Source: Adiantum capillus-veneris
Taxonomy: Eukaryota > Streptophyta > Polypodiopsida > Polypodiales > Pteridaceae
DNA length: 64,000 nucleotides
Direction: 5' to 3'
Assembly (NCBI GenBank): GCA_014529385.2
Contig: CM043964.1
Coordinates: forward strand, 104,519,587-104,583,586
Shown here: positions 20,640-33,592 of the stretch, piece by piece
How the letters are laid out: each line of letters begins with the position of its first letter
Position numbering within the stretch: the stretch's first letter is position 1
Position numbers and translations under genes: made by a program
The notes under the pieces: generated by a model
The model's database searches: none
What the model saw: only the letters and a program-made list of their open reading frames with translations
What the model was told of the DNA's origin: nothing

Positions 20640-21650
20640 TTAGAGTAAGAGAAAACATACACACACATCTTTTCTAAAGTTAATTGAATCTTACTATCCA
20701 TTATAAAGATTAGAATAAAAGAGAACACACACATCCTTTTCTAAAGCTAATTGAATCTCACCAATCTATTAGAGAGGTTAGACTAGCAGATAGCACACAC
20801 ACACATACACACACATATCCTTCTTCAAGCTAATTGAATCTTACTAATCCATTAGAAGATTAGAGTAAAAGAGAACACACACACATCCTTTTCTAAAGCT
20901 AATTGAATCTTATTAATCTATTAGAGAGATTAGCTTAAGAGATAGCACACACACACATAGCTAATTGAATCTTACTTATCTATTAGAGAGATTAGAGTAA
21001 GAGATAGCACACACACACACAAATCCTTCTTAAAACTAATTGAATCTTACTAATCTAGTAGAGAGATTAGAGTAAAAGATAGCACACACACACACACACA
21101 TATCCTTCTTAAAGCTAATTAAATCTTACTAATCTATTAGAAGATTAGAGTAAAAGAAAACACACACACATCCTTTTCTAAAGCTAATTGAATCTTATTA
21201 ATCTATTAGAGAGATTAGGTTAAGAGATTGCACACACACACATAGCTAATTGAATCTTACTAATCTATTAGAGAGATTAGAGTAAGAGATAGCGTGCACA
21301 CACACACATATCCTTCTTAAAACTAATTGAATCTTACTAATCTAGTACAGAGATTAGAGTAAGAGATAAATATACACACACATAGCTAATTGAATCTTAC
21401 TAATCTATTAGAGAGATTGGAATAAGAGATAGCACACACACACATAGCTTATTAATTCTTACTAATCTATTAGAGAGATTAAAGTAAGAGATAGCACACA
21501 CACACACATAGCTAATTGAATCTTACTAATCTATTAGAGAGATTAGAGTAGGAGATAACACATATACACACATAGCTGATTGAATCTTACTAATCTATTA
21601 GAGAAATCAGAGTAAGAGATAGCACACATACACACATATCCTTGTTAAAA
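20640..21650. repeat. LTR minisatellite in 5' LTR
   Basis: Same unit type as 4020-4930, with more copies. The difference implies expansion or contraction after insertion. Confidence 0.85.
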
Positions 21651-21803
21651 CTAATTGAATGCTCAATTAATACGCACCTTATTAGTCCACTAGAGTTTTT
21701 GCTCTCTTAGTGGTTTGTGGACGCCTTCTCTCTAAGAGAAGTGGCAGCACTTCGTGAGCGCTATAGACGCAATCTCTATGTCTAAAGTGTGAGCATGGAT
21801 GCT

Positions 21804-21813
21804 CTATTTATAG
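21804..21813 (-). promoter_or_regulatory. TATA box of chromovirus 5' LTR
   Basis: The minus strand reads CTATAAATAG, identical to the copy at 5082-5091. Transcription would start about 30 bases lower in coordinate and run through the minisatellite. Confidence 0.6.
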
Positions 21814-22512
21814 CAGAAAAGAAAACGTCCAAATTTTTTTCCAAAAAAAAATAATTTTTTTTATTTATTTATTTTTTAAAAAAATAATTTTTTTATTTAT
21901 TTATTTTTTAAAAAAATAATTTTTTTGTTGTTTTATTTTCTTATTTTCTTATTTTCTTCCCCAAAAATCATACCCGCGTTTTTGGTACCCTTGTGGTACC
22001 CATCAGCTTGACCACTTTGTCATTATCATAAACAGATAAGGCCACACAGGTCCCCTTCATTAAGATTAGTCAAGACTAGCCTCTCCTTTTCATGTGACAG
22101 TGTGTCCCACTTTGTCCCCTCCTATGTGAGTCCAAGTGATCGAGTCCATGTGCCTTCATTTGTCATCCCTGTGTATTATTTTGTCTTTATAATTATTTTA
22201 CTTATTCTCTTAATGATAATTTACTTTACATTTTTAAGCTAAACTTTACAGTTTATATTAACTTTACAGTTCGTATTAACTTTACAGTAGTAAAATAAAA
22301 TTCTACAATCAGTAAATAAGTCTTGCAATAAGTTAGTTAGTGATTCATATAGCTAAACATGTCAGAATTTTGTAGCGTAAATTTTAAATTCTAGGTTTTC
22401 TCAACCTACGATTCATAATTTTAACTTGAATATCTTAAATAATGAGTGATGGTTAAAGAAAATTCAACTACGTAATAGAACTTGTGTGAAATTTGAAAGT
22501 AGAGACCTTACA

Positions 22513-24060
22513 CTACCCAAGCAACCAATGCGGGATATTTGAAGCTCGAAAGATTTCTATCATGCTTGCATCTCTATGTTCGTGAAAGAGTCGATTATGA
22601 AGATCCAAGGATCTTTGATGAATCCGTTAGAGTTGCCAGAGTCGAAAGATGAAGAAGAAGATGGAGGCAGGGTTGCTACAATCGGTAGTCACGGTAGCCA
22701 ATGGACCTAAGCTGAAGCAGATTGACGAGCATCATGAGGTAAAATCTCCTTTTCTTGATATGTATTTGATCAAAGCACGTGAAGCTGATGCCATGCTAGA
22801 AGAGGTAGAAGAAGTATGAATAAGGGCTCAAAAGGTGCAGAGAGGTGTATTCAGGGTCCCACCCAATTTGCTTACTCAAGAGGACGAGGTGATAGAAGAT
22901 CTTAAAGGAGAGGTGCCAGTTCCAGAGCCAGCAATGAAAAAGGTAGTAGTGGTGTAAGAATTGACAAGTTCAAAAGAGGAGTCAGGTAGTTCTCATAACT
23001 CTAGCACTGCTTTGGACACAGATAGCATGTGGGAGACAGAATCCCTATCTTCTAGGTATGAAGCTTATGATGTCTTTCATGTATATGAAGTTGAGAAAGA
23101 TGTATGCGAGTTGTCTGCCAGCCAACTGAAGATCGAAGAAAAGAATAGTGCAGGTGTGGAAATGTCTTGTGTGAACAGGCCAGTGGAGTAGCCTTGTCAA
23201 ATGTCTTATGATGGTGAGTCCCTATTGGAGGAAGAAATGTGGTTTGATTGTGCATCCAGTTTGGTTGAAGAGCAGGTTTTTGAGGATGACCTGCAGGAGC
23301 TAGAAGTAGAAGTTGTGATAGATCATTTGAGTTGTCTATGCAGGGGGTGGGGCAACCTTGCCTTGGTGAGCATGTTGAGGTGTGCTTTGAAGTTTCAGAG
23401 TTTGTGTGTAGCCGTGGGGAGTTAGCTCCAACAGATAACTCTATGGAAGCTGATACAGGTGCAACCTATGAGAGAGAGGCTTCATGCAAAGAGGAAGGTG
23501 CCGCCAACCTTGCAGGTGATGAGATATTTGAACAGGATAAAGCTTCAGCAGGTCATGTTCTTGAGTATAAAGAGTTGGTTTTGGAGCCGTTTACAAAGGG
23601 TTGGGATATAGGTTTGCAAAGGGATCAGGTTTGCTTGGCTATGCAGCAGGTGGGAAGCAAATGGGAGGGTCTTGCTATTTTACATGATGCTATGGATCCA
23701 TGTGTTATTTGAGGTTTTATAGGTATCTTTGTATCACTTGCAAGGCTCTTTTGAAGTGGAATATACTATGGAAGGTTCTGTAGCAGATGACATGATAGCA
23801 GCTTATGGTACCAGTGCTTCAGGTGATCGAAGGTATGATTAAGGTTGGCAGAGAGGATTATGGATCTAGGGTGATGAAGCTCGATGCTATGAAGAGCTGG
23901 AAGGATGGCCTATCTATTGGCCTACAGGTGTGAAGGAACACTTGAAGGTTCATGCTTTACAGGTGGATGACCATGACCAGTGTTTTATATTTGATCAAGA
24001 TGGACGCTATGCCATGCTAGGGGAAGCCTTCAGCTTTCCATTTGACCCAGGCGGGTGATG
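22513..24060 (+). pseudogene. gag-like and acidic region of element A, continuation after chromovirus
   Basis: After the second CTACC the plus strand continues the interrupted gag (a stretch with RFLSCLHLYVRERVDYEDPR). It is then rich in Glu, Ser and Val, with frames at 22961-23191, 23201-23425 and 23332-23712 separated by stops. I see no zinc knuckle, protease, RT or integrase before the polypurine tract at 24210. The internal region of element A is therefore only about 2.1 kb once the chromovirus is removed, which suggests a non-autonomous gag-only element or one with pol deleted. Confidence 0.5.
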
Positions 24061-24223
24061 CAGTAACATATGCTCTTCGCTCTATATCTATCCTATCTAT
24101 ATAGCCACTATTATTTTCCTTATGCACTCTATAGCTCTATTTTATATCATTCTCTCTATATAGTTCTATTTTACCTAAATAATGTTGTTGTTGAGCATGA
24201 ATGCTCAACGAGGGGGTGGGAAA

Positions 24224-25433
<1,210 letters not shown>

Positions 25434-26180
25434 GATGGGATTAGGTTTGCTTGGCTATGCAGCAAGTGGAGGCAAATGGAAGGGTATTGTTGCTTCATGT
25501 TATGCTATCGATAGCTATGTTGTTGCAGCTTGCTTTGCAAGCTGTACTATGCAGATTTCAATGCTCATGTGATAAAGATGATCATATGGAGGTTTCTATA
25601 GCATATGGCATGATATCGGTTTATGGTGCAAGTGTTTCAAGTGAGCAAAAGCATGCTTATGGTTGGCACGAGGGCTTGTGGATGCAAGCTGACAAAGCTC
25701 GATGCTATGAAGAGCTGGAAGGACGGCCTGTCTATCGGCCTACAGGTGCAAAGGAAAGCTTGGGTATACATGCTTTACAGGTGGATGGCCATGACCAGTG
25801 TCTTATATTTGATCCAGGTGGACGCTATGCCATGCTAGGGGAAGCCTCGATCTTTCCATTTGACCCTGGCGGGTGATGCAGTAACAGATGCTCTTCTCTC
25901 TATATCTATCCTATATATATAGCCACTATCATTTTCCTTATGCATTCTATAGCTCTATGTTATATCAATTTCTCTATACAGACTTATTTTACCTAAATAA
26001 TACTCTGGTTGAGCAATAGCAGATGGTTATCTCTCTATCTCCATCCTATCTATATAGCCGCTATATTATCATTTTTCTTATGCAGTCTATGTAGCTATTT
26101 TTATCATGCTCTCTATACATACTTATTTCACCTAAATAATACTGTGGTTGAGCATAAATGCTCAACGAGGGGGTGGGCAA
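25434..26180 (+). repeat. Second copy of element A 3' internal region
   Basis: 25437-25950 repeats 23625-24140: the TTTGCTTGGCTATGCAGCA start, the GATGCTATGAAGAGCTGGAA block and the GGCGGGTGATGCAGTAACA end. A partly duplicated CTCTATATCTATCCTAT block follows, then a second purine tract at 26167-26180 (GAGGGGGTGGGCAA). The arrangement suggests recombination between two related elements or a tandem remnant. Confidence 0.65.
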
Positions 26181-27921
26181 TGATGGTACAGTCAACTTGT
26201 GTCGAACCATGGAAATTGTCAGTAGCAAGTGCATGGCAACCGATAGATTGATGACATCAGGCTTGGGCAGGTCTCAACTGCATTTTGGAGCAGGCCTCAC
26301 AGTGGTATGCATGCGAAGTGCGGTCCTTTGCAGGTAAAGTCGTGGGTTTTGAGCTATATAAGTCACGAAGCTTAAAGGTGGTGCAATTGTGGTATTTATG
26401 TTGGATGGGTGGTGAAGGTCAGCGCTTCAAAGTTTTTCATGTGCTCGGGTGAAGATGATTTTCCATTCATCAATTGGATATCTCATCGAGCTCGGAGAGA
26501 GAAACAATCGTGATGATCGTGTTTGGGGTCCTCTAATAAAAAAACGACAATTGAAGGGCTCTTTTTCTGCCGGGTATTAAAGACTTGATGCTAGTCAACA
26601 AGCACAGTGGTTGTTTTCCTTTGGCATGCTTGGGTATGTGCATCCACTCGCAGAAGCGCCGAAGGTGGCTATGTTTGGAGTGTGCAAGGGGGCCAAGCCC
26701 GAAGTTTTTTTTTAAAGCTATTAATTTAAAAAAAAAAAAACGAAGCTTCTATCTATTGCAGTCGACACTGGCAGTCGGAAGGGAAGGGCGGGCCACCTGG
26801 ATGGTTTGCATGAGGGGAGGCCGCGAGGGGCTTGCATGGGAAGGCGACACGGCAGGTGAAGGGGGGGGGGTTGTTGCCAGGGAGGGCATGAGGAGGAGGG
26901 GCCAACTGCATGAAGGTTGGAGGCCGCCAGAGAACTGCCTTGAGGAAGGGTAGCGCTGCAGGTGGACATATGGGGCGACCAAGGGTTTCTTGGTAAGGCC
27001 GGGAGGTGTCACAAAGGCGGGCGCGCCATCTTGGAGGTGCATACCGAGAGCCTGCGGGACAGCCAAGGCAGGAAAGGAGCTGCCAAGGGCTGCCAGAAGC
27101 CAGAAACGGAGGGGATGCATGATAAGGGAATGAAGCAGGGCAGCGCAACAGAAGTGGAGTTGAGGACTGAGGGCTGCGCAAAAGTTGGAGTTGGAGCCGT
27201 CAAGGGGGCTGTTTGAAGGTAGAGGAAGGGGAGGCCGGTTGTGAGCACGGCCACATGTACGACAGAAGTGGGTAGAGTTGGTCATTTGTAGAGGAGCAAA
27301 GGGCTCCAAGGGAAGGGAGGCCGCCAAGAGTCTTTCGATAAACCTCAACGAGGCAGAGAAGAGCCATTGGAGAATCATCATGAGCAGGGCAAAGAAGGTG
27401 AAGGGCACAACTTGCGGCAAGAGAAAACGGCATCAACAATCTCGGGTGACTACTGTAGAAACCGGAAAGCAAGTGGGAGATTGAAAGAATGCCTTTGGTT
27501 GCTTTTGAAGGGTGGTACACATCAGGACCAGCATGATCCATTCTTATGCGCTCTCTTATAGATAACCACAGCTTTTGTAATCTCGACATCACCCTAAATG
27601 CTAATATATTTTCTTGTGTATGCGAGTGCATGAATCCATTGCTAGAGAACCTCCAAAAAGTGTGTTTTGGTCAAGTAGCCTTGAAATATTATCTTTGTGA
27701 TTGTCGGTGCTCTCCAGAATCCAAGAGGGAAGCTTTGTTGACATGGTTGGCGACTGGTTGTGTGTGGTCTGGGATGGTTGGGTTTGGGCTTGGACAATAG
27801 TTGTTTGCAGATTGCGTATCGTGGTGTGTGTTTGCTAGGGGATAGGGGTGTTGTGAGATCACTGGGCTATAGAGAGGCATTCATAGTAGGTGCTGGTGGT
27901 TTTCCCATTTCCCCCTTTCCA
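26181..27921 (+). repeat. Second, diverged 3' LTR of an A-type element
   Basis: It starts TGATGGTACA after a purine tract and ends CTTTCCA like the 5' LTR. The first tens of bases resemble 24224 onward, and the last 155 (27766-27921) resemble 1808-1958. The middle is GC-rich and only compositionally similar, so it may belong to a different subfamily. Long frames on both strands (for example 26749-27420 minus) follow from GC-rich composition and show no domain. Confidence 0.5.
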
Positions 27922-28495
27922 ACGTGCAGCAACTGCAGATAGATAAGCTCTCAAAGATCTACCATGGGGTGTGAGAACTTCATGTTCGCACTTCAAATAG
28001 ATATGACAATCGTCAGTATTTGCAATTAATCCTCATGTTACAATGAGAATCAATTACAAGATTTGATTAATATTATCAATTATTGTAATGTATGAAAGAC
28101 ATAAGATTGCACTTTAGATAAATCTATATAGTGCAACATGATGATGAGATTTATTTTTATTGTTTTAATAAGTGTTTAAGATTATCGATTATTGTAATGT
28201 GAGGAACCAAAATCTTGTACTTTAGATGAATCGATGTAGTGCAATATGAGCATTGTGATTGAAATGTTTTGTTTAAAGTGATGCACTTGAAAAGAAAATT
28301 TGATTGACATGAGTTTATACATGAAGAACGATAAGACTATCTAATACCTAATGTGGACAAATTTTGATCACTATATTGATCCATAGACCATTGCCTCTGC
28401 AATATGTTGCTTTCAATTGTTTTTTACCTCAAAATTGATAGGTAGATTATTTGATTCTAGCAAATAAAATTCATTTGTGAACATAGTGAAAAGAC
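27922..28495. other. AT-rich spacer with no recognised feature
   Basis: No open frame, RNA gene or repeat of known type is visible. A partial internal repetition (ATTATTGTAATGT plus TTTAGAT.AATC near 28070-28240) suggests old duplicated non-coding DNA, possibly the 5' end of the hAT element. Confidence 0.4.
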
Positions 28496-30605
28496 ATGAG
28501 TGGAGTTAAGGCCACGAGCTGCATGTCGAAAAGAATACTGCAACTCGAAAAGAATACATCTCGATTGAAATGTAAGACCTGCGGCCACGAATTCAGTGGT
28601 AATGCGACCAGAATTAAAGAGCATCTATTTAAAGTCCTTGGTAATGTGTCCGAGTGTATAGCTCCGCCAAGAGATATTGATGCTAGATTACCAAAGTATG
28701 CTTGCATAGCAGAGCAAATTCTTGCAGCTAAAAAGAAAAGTACTAAAAGTACTACTGCTAAACAAGTTGCAGCAGATGTTGAAATGTCTGTTGTTAATGA
28801 GAGGATATAGAATGTGCCTACAGAAGAAAATGATCACACTCCCTAGTCATCTCCTCTTCATGGACATGCTTTAATGTCAACAACAAAAAATCCCAGCTAA
28901 AGTTAGTAAAGCATCATCCAATGGAAAAATGATGTATGAAGCGTTAGATAAGCAATGGTTGCTTGAGTTCCACTTGAAATGGACACAAAATTTTGTGGCG
29001 TGCGGTATACCATTCAATGCTATGCATAACCCCATATTTCAAGATTCTTTAATGAGAATATCTAGAAAAGGGTTTGTGCTTTTTGGTTATAATAAGATGC
29101 ACACAGAGTGTCTAGATAAAGTGAAGACAATATTGAAGCCATCGTCAAGTGCATGGTGGTAGACATTGTTCCTGCATATGGTTGCCGTGTAACGTTGTAT
29201 GGATGGACCAATTGTCAAAAGAAGCCGATCATCAATGTGATGCTTATCAACCCTAGAGGGTCCATGCTCGTAGAAGCCATTGGCACCTCTTCAAAAGAGA
29301 AGACAAGTGATTATTTAGTAAGGATATACAAGACCGCGATAGAAAAGGTAGGTGGGCCAAAGAATGTGACCACTATTGTGACAGATAATGCATCCAATTA
29401 CAATGTTGCAGGGAGGGATATCCAAGTTAAGTACCAAGAGATTACTTGGGTGCCATGTGTCTCACATACTTTTAATTTTCTATTAAAAGACATTAGTAAA
29501 ATGTCCGTCATAAACAAATAATGCTACTGGATGAAAATCATGTGGTGAAATTTAATAGAGCGCATCAATTTTTGTATGCTCTTTTTTGAAAAAAATCACC
29601 AAATAAAACTTTTCAGATATTTTGTGTGTGACAAGGTTTGTAACCGCATACTATGTTTTTGCCGTGACCTTACAAGAAAGTGAACCCTGATTTGATTGAA
29701 ATGGTAGCCAATAGATGATGTGATGCTTGGCTCAGCAAATATCCTAGCTATCAAGAGGTAGCTACAAGATGTGAATAGCTTGTGAACTCGCCAGTTTTTT
29801 GGCGCAATGTAGAGAGAATTGTCACCCTGGCCAAACTATTTGTCGATCTTTTGATAATAGTCAACAAAGACTCTTTTGTCTTTGTTCGAGTTTATTGGTA
29901 TATGTAAGAGGAATTATGCAAAGTAAGAGAGCATGTTAGCTTTCGTACAAAGGACAAAGCTGTCATAATCACAAGTACCAACAAGTGATGGGTGCAATTG
30001 CATACGCCATTGCATGGTGCTGCATTTGTATTGGATCCCAAATTTCAAATGCATCAACAATTGGCCAATAAAGAAGTCATGACCAGCTTCAAAACAATTT
30101 TCTCTCAACTATTGGGAGAGGAGAAGGGGAAACTTTTCTTTTCACCAATGAGCTAATCATGCTAATAGAATTGGTATGTTCGAGGATCCATGGAATATAG
30201 ATGCCATTGCACACAAAGTGCGCCTCTATGGTGGAAAGAGTATAGTGGGGAGAAAGTAGAGTTCCAACACATTGCAACTAGGGTTCTATCTTTGGAGCAT
30301 CAAGTGGAAGCTGTGAGAGAAATTGGTTGGTGTTTGACTTTATGCATACCAAGAAATGAAACAGTCTTCACCCTTAACGAGCTGCTGATTTGGTTTATGT
30401 TTTCTGCAACATGAGACTTATCCATAAGCTAGTGAACATTACAACAAGAGTAGCACAAAACAGTTTGGTGTCTTTCAAACCCATGAAGCTATAACTGCGG
30501 AAGTTGACAATGACAATGATATGGAATGGGAGATACCTTCAGCATGTTATGATATGGATGAAGTAGATTATTTGATTGGCGTGTTTCATGGAGACAAAGA
30601 TGTAT
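28496..30605 (+). pseudogene. hAT-type transposase relic (BED finger, DUF659)
   Basis: The N-terminal frame 28496-28810 has a BED-type zinc finger: LKCKTCGHEF with a CxxC pair, then a His-containing helix (IKEHLFKV). After a stop, 28929-29162 gives a linker region (FVACGIPFNAMHNPIFQD). A frameshift leads to 29153-29521 with the DUF659 core: GCRVTLYGWTNCQKKPIINV, IVTDNASNYNVAGRD and ITWVPCVSHTFNFLLKDI. Decayed pieces follow to about 30600, including VEFQHIATRVLS, which fits the C-terminal hAT dimerisation region. At least three frameshifts or stops make it dead. I could not find convincing TIRs or an 8-bp duplication. Confidence 0.85.
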
Positions 30606-30684
30606 GACTAAAGGTCTATAAGTTTTTCCCGATTTGATTAAGTGAAAAATATGAAAGATTTCCATGATACACTACTTGATGTTC

Positions 30685-30686
<2 letters not shown>

Positions 30687-30737
<51 letters not shown>
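30687..30737. repeat. (CT)n microsatellite
   Basis: About 25 CT units just beyond the hAT relic. Confidence 0.95.
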
Positions 30738-30742
<5 letters not shown>

Positions 30743-30912
30743 ACTTTTGCAACAAGAGTCGTAATTACAGCTAGATAGAATACAACTTCAAATCACCAAA
30801 ATGGACAGCTAAGGAAATAAATGACGAGTTGTGATTACAAAAATTGTAGCACTTTGCATTCTCTTCAAATAGAAATAGATAAAGGTAGAGTGAGCAAAGG
30901 GTTCAAGCCAAA

Positions 30913-31305
30913 GATTGAGCCAGATCATTGAGTATCTCATCTATGTTGAACTCAATACTTTCAAATGTAGGAGATGGTTTGTAGGTCCTTGCTACAAAAG
31001 ACGATCCTGTTTTGACAATGGTTCGTATAGTGATGCATATTGTTGTAGCTTGGCTTGGGCCTCTGGTAGCTTTATCTAAAGCTCAAGGATTTGGTCGTGG
31101 CAAAATGTGAGGTTTCTCTCCTTGGATTGCAAGATCTTGCCCTTGGCTTGCTAATGCAATGAGTATCTCTAACTCTTTGAGAAACAGAACCATGGGACGT
31201 TTGCGTGTAGACATTGGATTATTCACATTACTTGCTGCCACTTTCACTGCAATTTGACCATGCCCAATGCTAGAGCTCTTGGGGAGTTCTAACAAATCTA
31301 GACGC
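30913..31305 (-). pseudogene. Unidentified coding-like relic
   Basis: The minus strand is open from about 31305 to 30913 (about 130 codons) except for one TGA near 31083. It has protein-like content such as RKRPMVLFLKELEILIALAS and SPTFESIEFNIDEILNDLAQ. It begins at the edge of LTR element B, so its upstream part may have been cut by that insertion. I recognise no family. Confidence 0.3.
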
Positions 31306-32122
31306 TTTCACGTATTTTCGGGATGAGCATAAAGTCATTAATTCATGCCAAAAAGATTTCCCACTAGCCTCACGTATATATGTGTACATAGCCCTTCAAG
31401 TTTTGGAAGTGTCCTTGTAAAAATTCATGTACAAGTGTGATTTTTCTAGGCTTGGGTGCTGATGTTTTGGATTTTTTGGGGACTTCAAGTCCCCAAAACA
31501 TGGTTTTTAATAAATAGTTCACCTGTGCTTTATAGCACGTAAATCGAACTTGTATATCATGAGTTATGAGCATCCGAAGTGGGCAGACTCAACTTAGAAA
31601 GTGATTGTAGGTGCATGCAGCAAGGGAAAATAGACCAACTTGAGGATTGGAATTAGATATAGTGAGGTTTAAGATTTCTAAAAATAGCCAAGGACTCGGG
31701 CTCCAAGCCATGTGTTACGGTGTGTCATTCGATGACTCGGAGCATCAAGTTATGCTTGGGGGAAGTTGTCCTAAGAGCTCTAATTCATTGGGGAAAATTC
31801 GGAAATTTATTGGCATGAGGGAGTTGGGAAGCTTGAGGAGGAACTCCCATGTGGTGGGGGGATTATCCCACATGGGAAAGGAAAAGTGGAAAGTGGGGGG
31901 TATATAGCCTAAAGGGGGAGCCGATTATGGGTGTATCCAAGTGAGAGGAGCTCTCAAGGCTTGCCATGAAGGGGCTCGTGGGCTCATGGGGGAGAAAGAG
32001 TGCATTTTTGGAGTTCATACTCAGCTCAACAGGTGCCCCTCGCAAATTTTTTTGGTCCCCGACCACTTGTCCCCACCCCATTCTCCTCGTCAAAGGGTCA
32101 CTGACACCTCATTTTTTGCCCA
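31300..32122 (+). repeat. 5' LTR of element B
   Basis: 31318-31510 matches 38328-38510 and 31540-32118 matches 40674-41258. The two parts are contiguous here but about 2.15 kb apart in the 3' LTR. The start is approximate. The end is placed at CA 32122. Confidence 0.7.
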
Positions 32123-32309
32123 AAAAAGGCCTAAAATGAGCCAATTAAAAGATGCCTCGATGGAGAGCCTTGTCAACTAAGAAGAAGAGAGGAAATTCTT
32201 GGGGATGAAAGATAAGGAAGCCCCCATATCAATAGATGTAACAATAGATAAGGTTACCTAGTGTGAGGTGGATTAGGTACTAGAGCGAGATCCATCGACA
32301 TCCCTTGAG

Positions 32310-33303
32310 CTTTCAACATCATATGTAAGTGTTTTTGTGGGAATTTCAAACATGGTGGATGATTTCCCATAGTTTCATGGATTGCCTAATGAGAATGCAC
32401 GGGCATTTATTGAAAAATTGGAAGTCAAATGCTTACTACAAAGAATATACTAGACTAAGTTATATTGTTGCGGCTGTTGCATTACAATTTACAAGATGAG
32501 GCAAAATTTTGGTTACAAAATCATGAAGAGTTGGTGCAGGCACAAACTCCATAGGTGGTTTTGGACTACAATCATGCAAACCAAGCTTTCTTGGCACAAT
32601 AAAAATCCATTCAAGTACGTGATGAAGTTTAGCATGAAATTTTGGGGTACACTCTAAAGGTTAATCAAAGTGTTGATGATTTTGTCATACAGTTCACCCG
32701 TTTATGGGATGAATGGGCCCAAGATTTGGGAAATGAAACCGCTCCATCCATGTTAAAGAAGGACTACTTTGTGGCAAATTTAAAAGAAAGCCTAAAGTTT
32801 AAAGTTGAGCTAAAAAGGCCCGCTACCTTCGAGGAAGCAGTCACTATTGCCAAGGAGAAAGAATGGAAGGCTCAAAGACTCAATTAATGAGTATGGGGAA
32901 GCGGTCCCCATGCAAAATTAATGGTGGAAAAAAGGAGGAAAATCAAGCAAAGGCTTGAGCCTAACCTGCTCAAAGGGTTGCTAATACTGAAGAGTTACAA
33001 TGAAACATGCAAGACACGATGACCGTGATGCAAGAATTGCGACTCAGTGTTCTTGGAGGTGGTCATGGTCACGGGCGCGGTAGAGGAATGTCCCACGCAT
33101 GTGAAGCTCAGCCTAATGCAAATGCGGGTCGTGGACAACGTGTTTTTGAGCCGCAAAGGAGGTTCATCCCTACCTGTTATGATTGGGGTGACCTTGGTCA
33201 TATAAGAACTTATGATTCAAAGCCAAAAAGGATGGGAGGTGATATGTTTCCAGTTCCCCAAAAGATTCCTAATAGTGGTAATGATTATGTGTTAGATATA
33301 TGA
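32310..33303 (+). pseudogene. gag of element B with mutated zinc knuckle
   Basis: Several stops interrupt a gag domain. The best frame, 32642-32887, reads VDDFVIQFTRLWDEWAQDLG and ends in an FEEAVTIAKEKEWKAQ helix. Further on (33007-33303), after a Gly/Arg/His-rich stretch, CYDWGDLGHIRTYD occupies the CCHC knuckle position, with the second and last Cys replaced by Trp and Tyr. The RNA-binding knuckle is therefore lost. Confidence 0.7.
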
Positions 33304-33592
33304 GGAGATCAAGGTACTAAATAGGAAAATCATGTCTTACCCCTCTGATGGTCATGTGGATATTGTGCAGGTTGAAAAGAACGACGCAGATATGTTGTCC
33401 GCAGGCAAAAGAGAGAGGGAAGGATATGCCGCTCCAGGTCCTAGCAAAAATAAAGGGAAAGAGAAAGAGGGTGAATATGCGAAAGCCAAGACGAAGAGAA
33501 GACCTTGTAAAGGGTTTGAAGTAGTAGATTTACCTTTGGGAGAAAGGTAAATCAGCTACTTACAGAGAAAAGTAGATGGTACTTTTGGATAG

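Larger units (their letters stand above)
2375..22512 (-). mobile_element. Ty3/gypsy chromovirus (minus strand), containing CACTA-1
   Basis: This is a complete LTR retrotransposon read on the minus strand, about 12 kb without the nested CACTA element. It has a 5' LTR at 19014-22512, an initiator tRNA-Met primer site at 19001-19012, gag, protease, RT, RNase H, integrase with chromodomain, a polypurine tract at 13906-13914, and a 3' LTR at 2375-13905 split by CACTA-1. A 5-bp target duplication CTACC lies at 2370-2374 and 22513-22517. The left LTR begins TATGAGG where the right begins TGTGAGG, a point change in the terminal dinucleotide. The LTRs are unusually long (about 3.4-3.5 kb) and visibly diverged. 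The coding region has several stops and a frameshift, so it is inactive. Confidence 0.93.
19014..22512 (-). repeat. Chromovirus 5' LTR (uninterrupted copy)
   Basis: The 3499-bp LTR runs from TGTAAGG (minus strand) to CCTCACA. It contains the TATA box at 21804-21813, a CA-rich minisatellite at about 20640-21650 (about thirteen units against eleven in the sister LTR), and the two-copy repeat near 19687-19845. It preserves the empty CACTA-1 target site near 22440 with a single TAA. Confidence 0.93.

Noticed and set aside
26749-27420. 223-codon minus-strand frame and neighbours in GC-rich LTR DNA
   Set aside because: Frames are open on both strands because of composition. There are no motifs and the position is inside an LTR.
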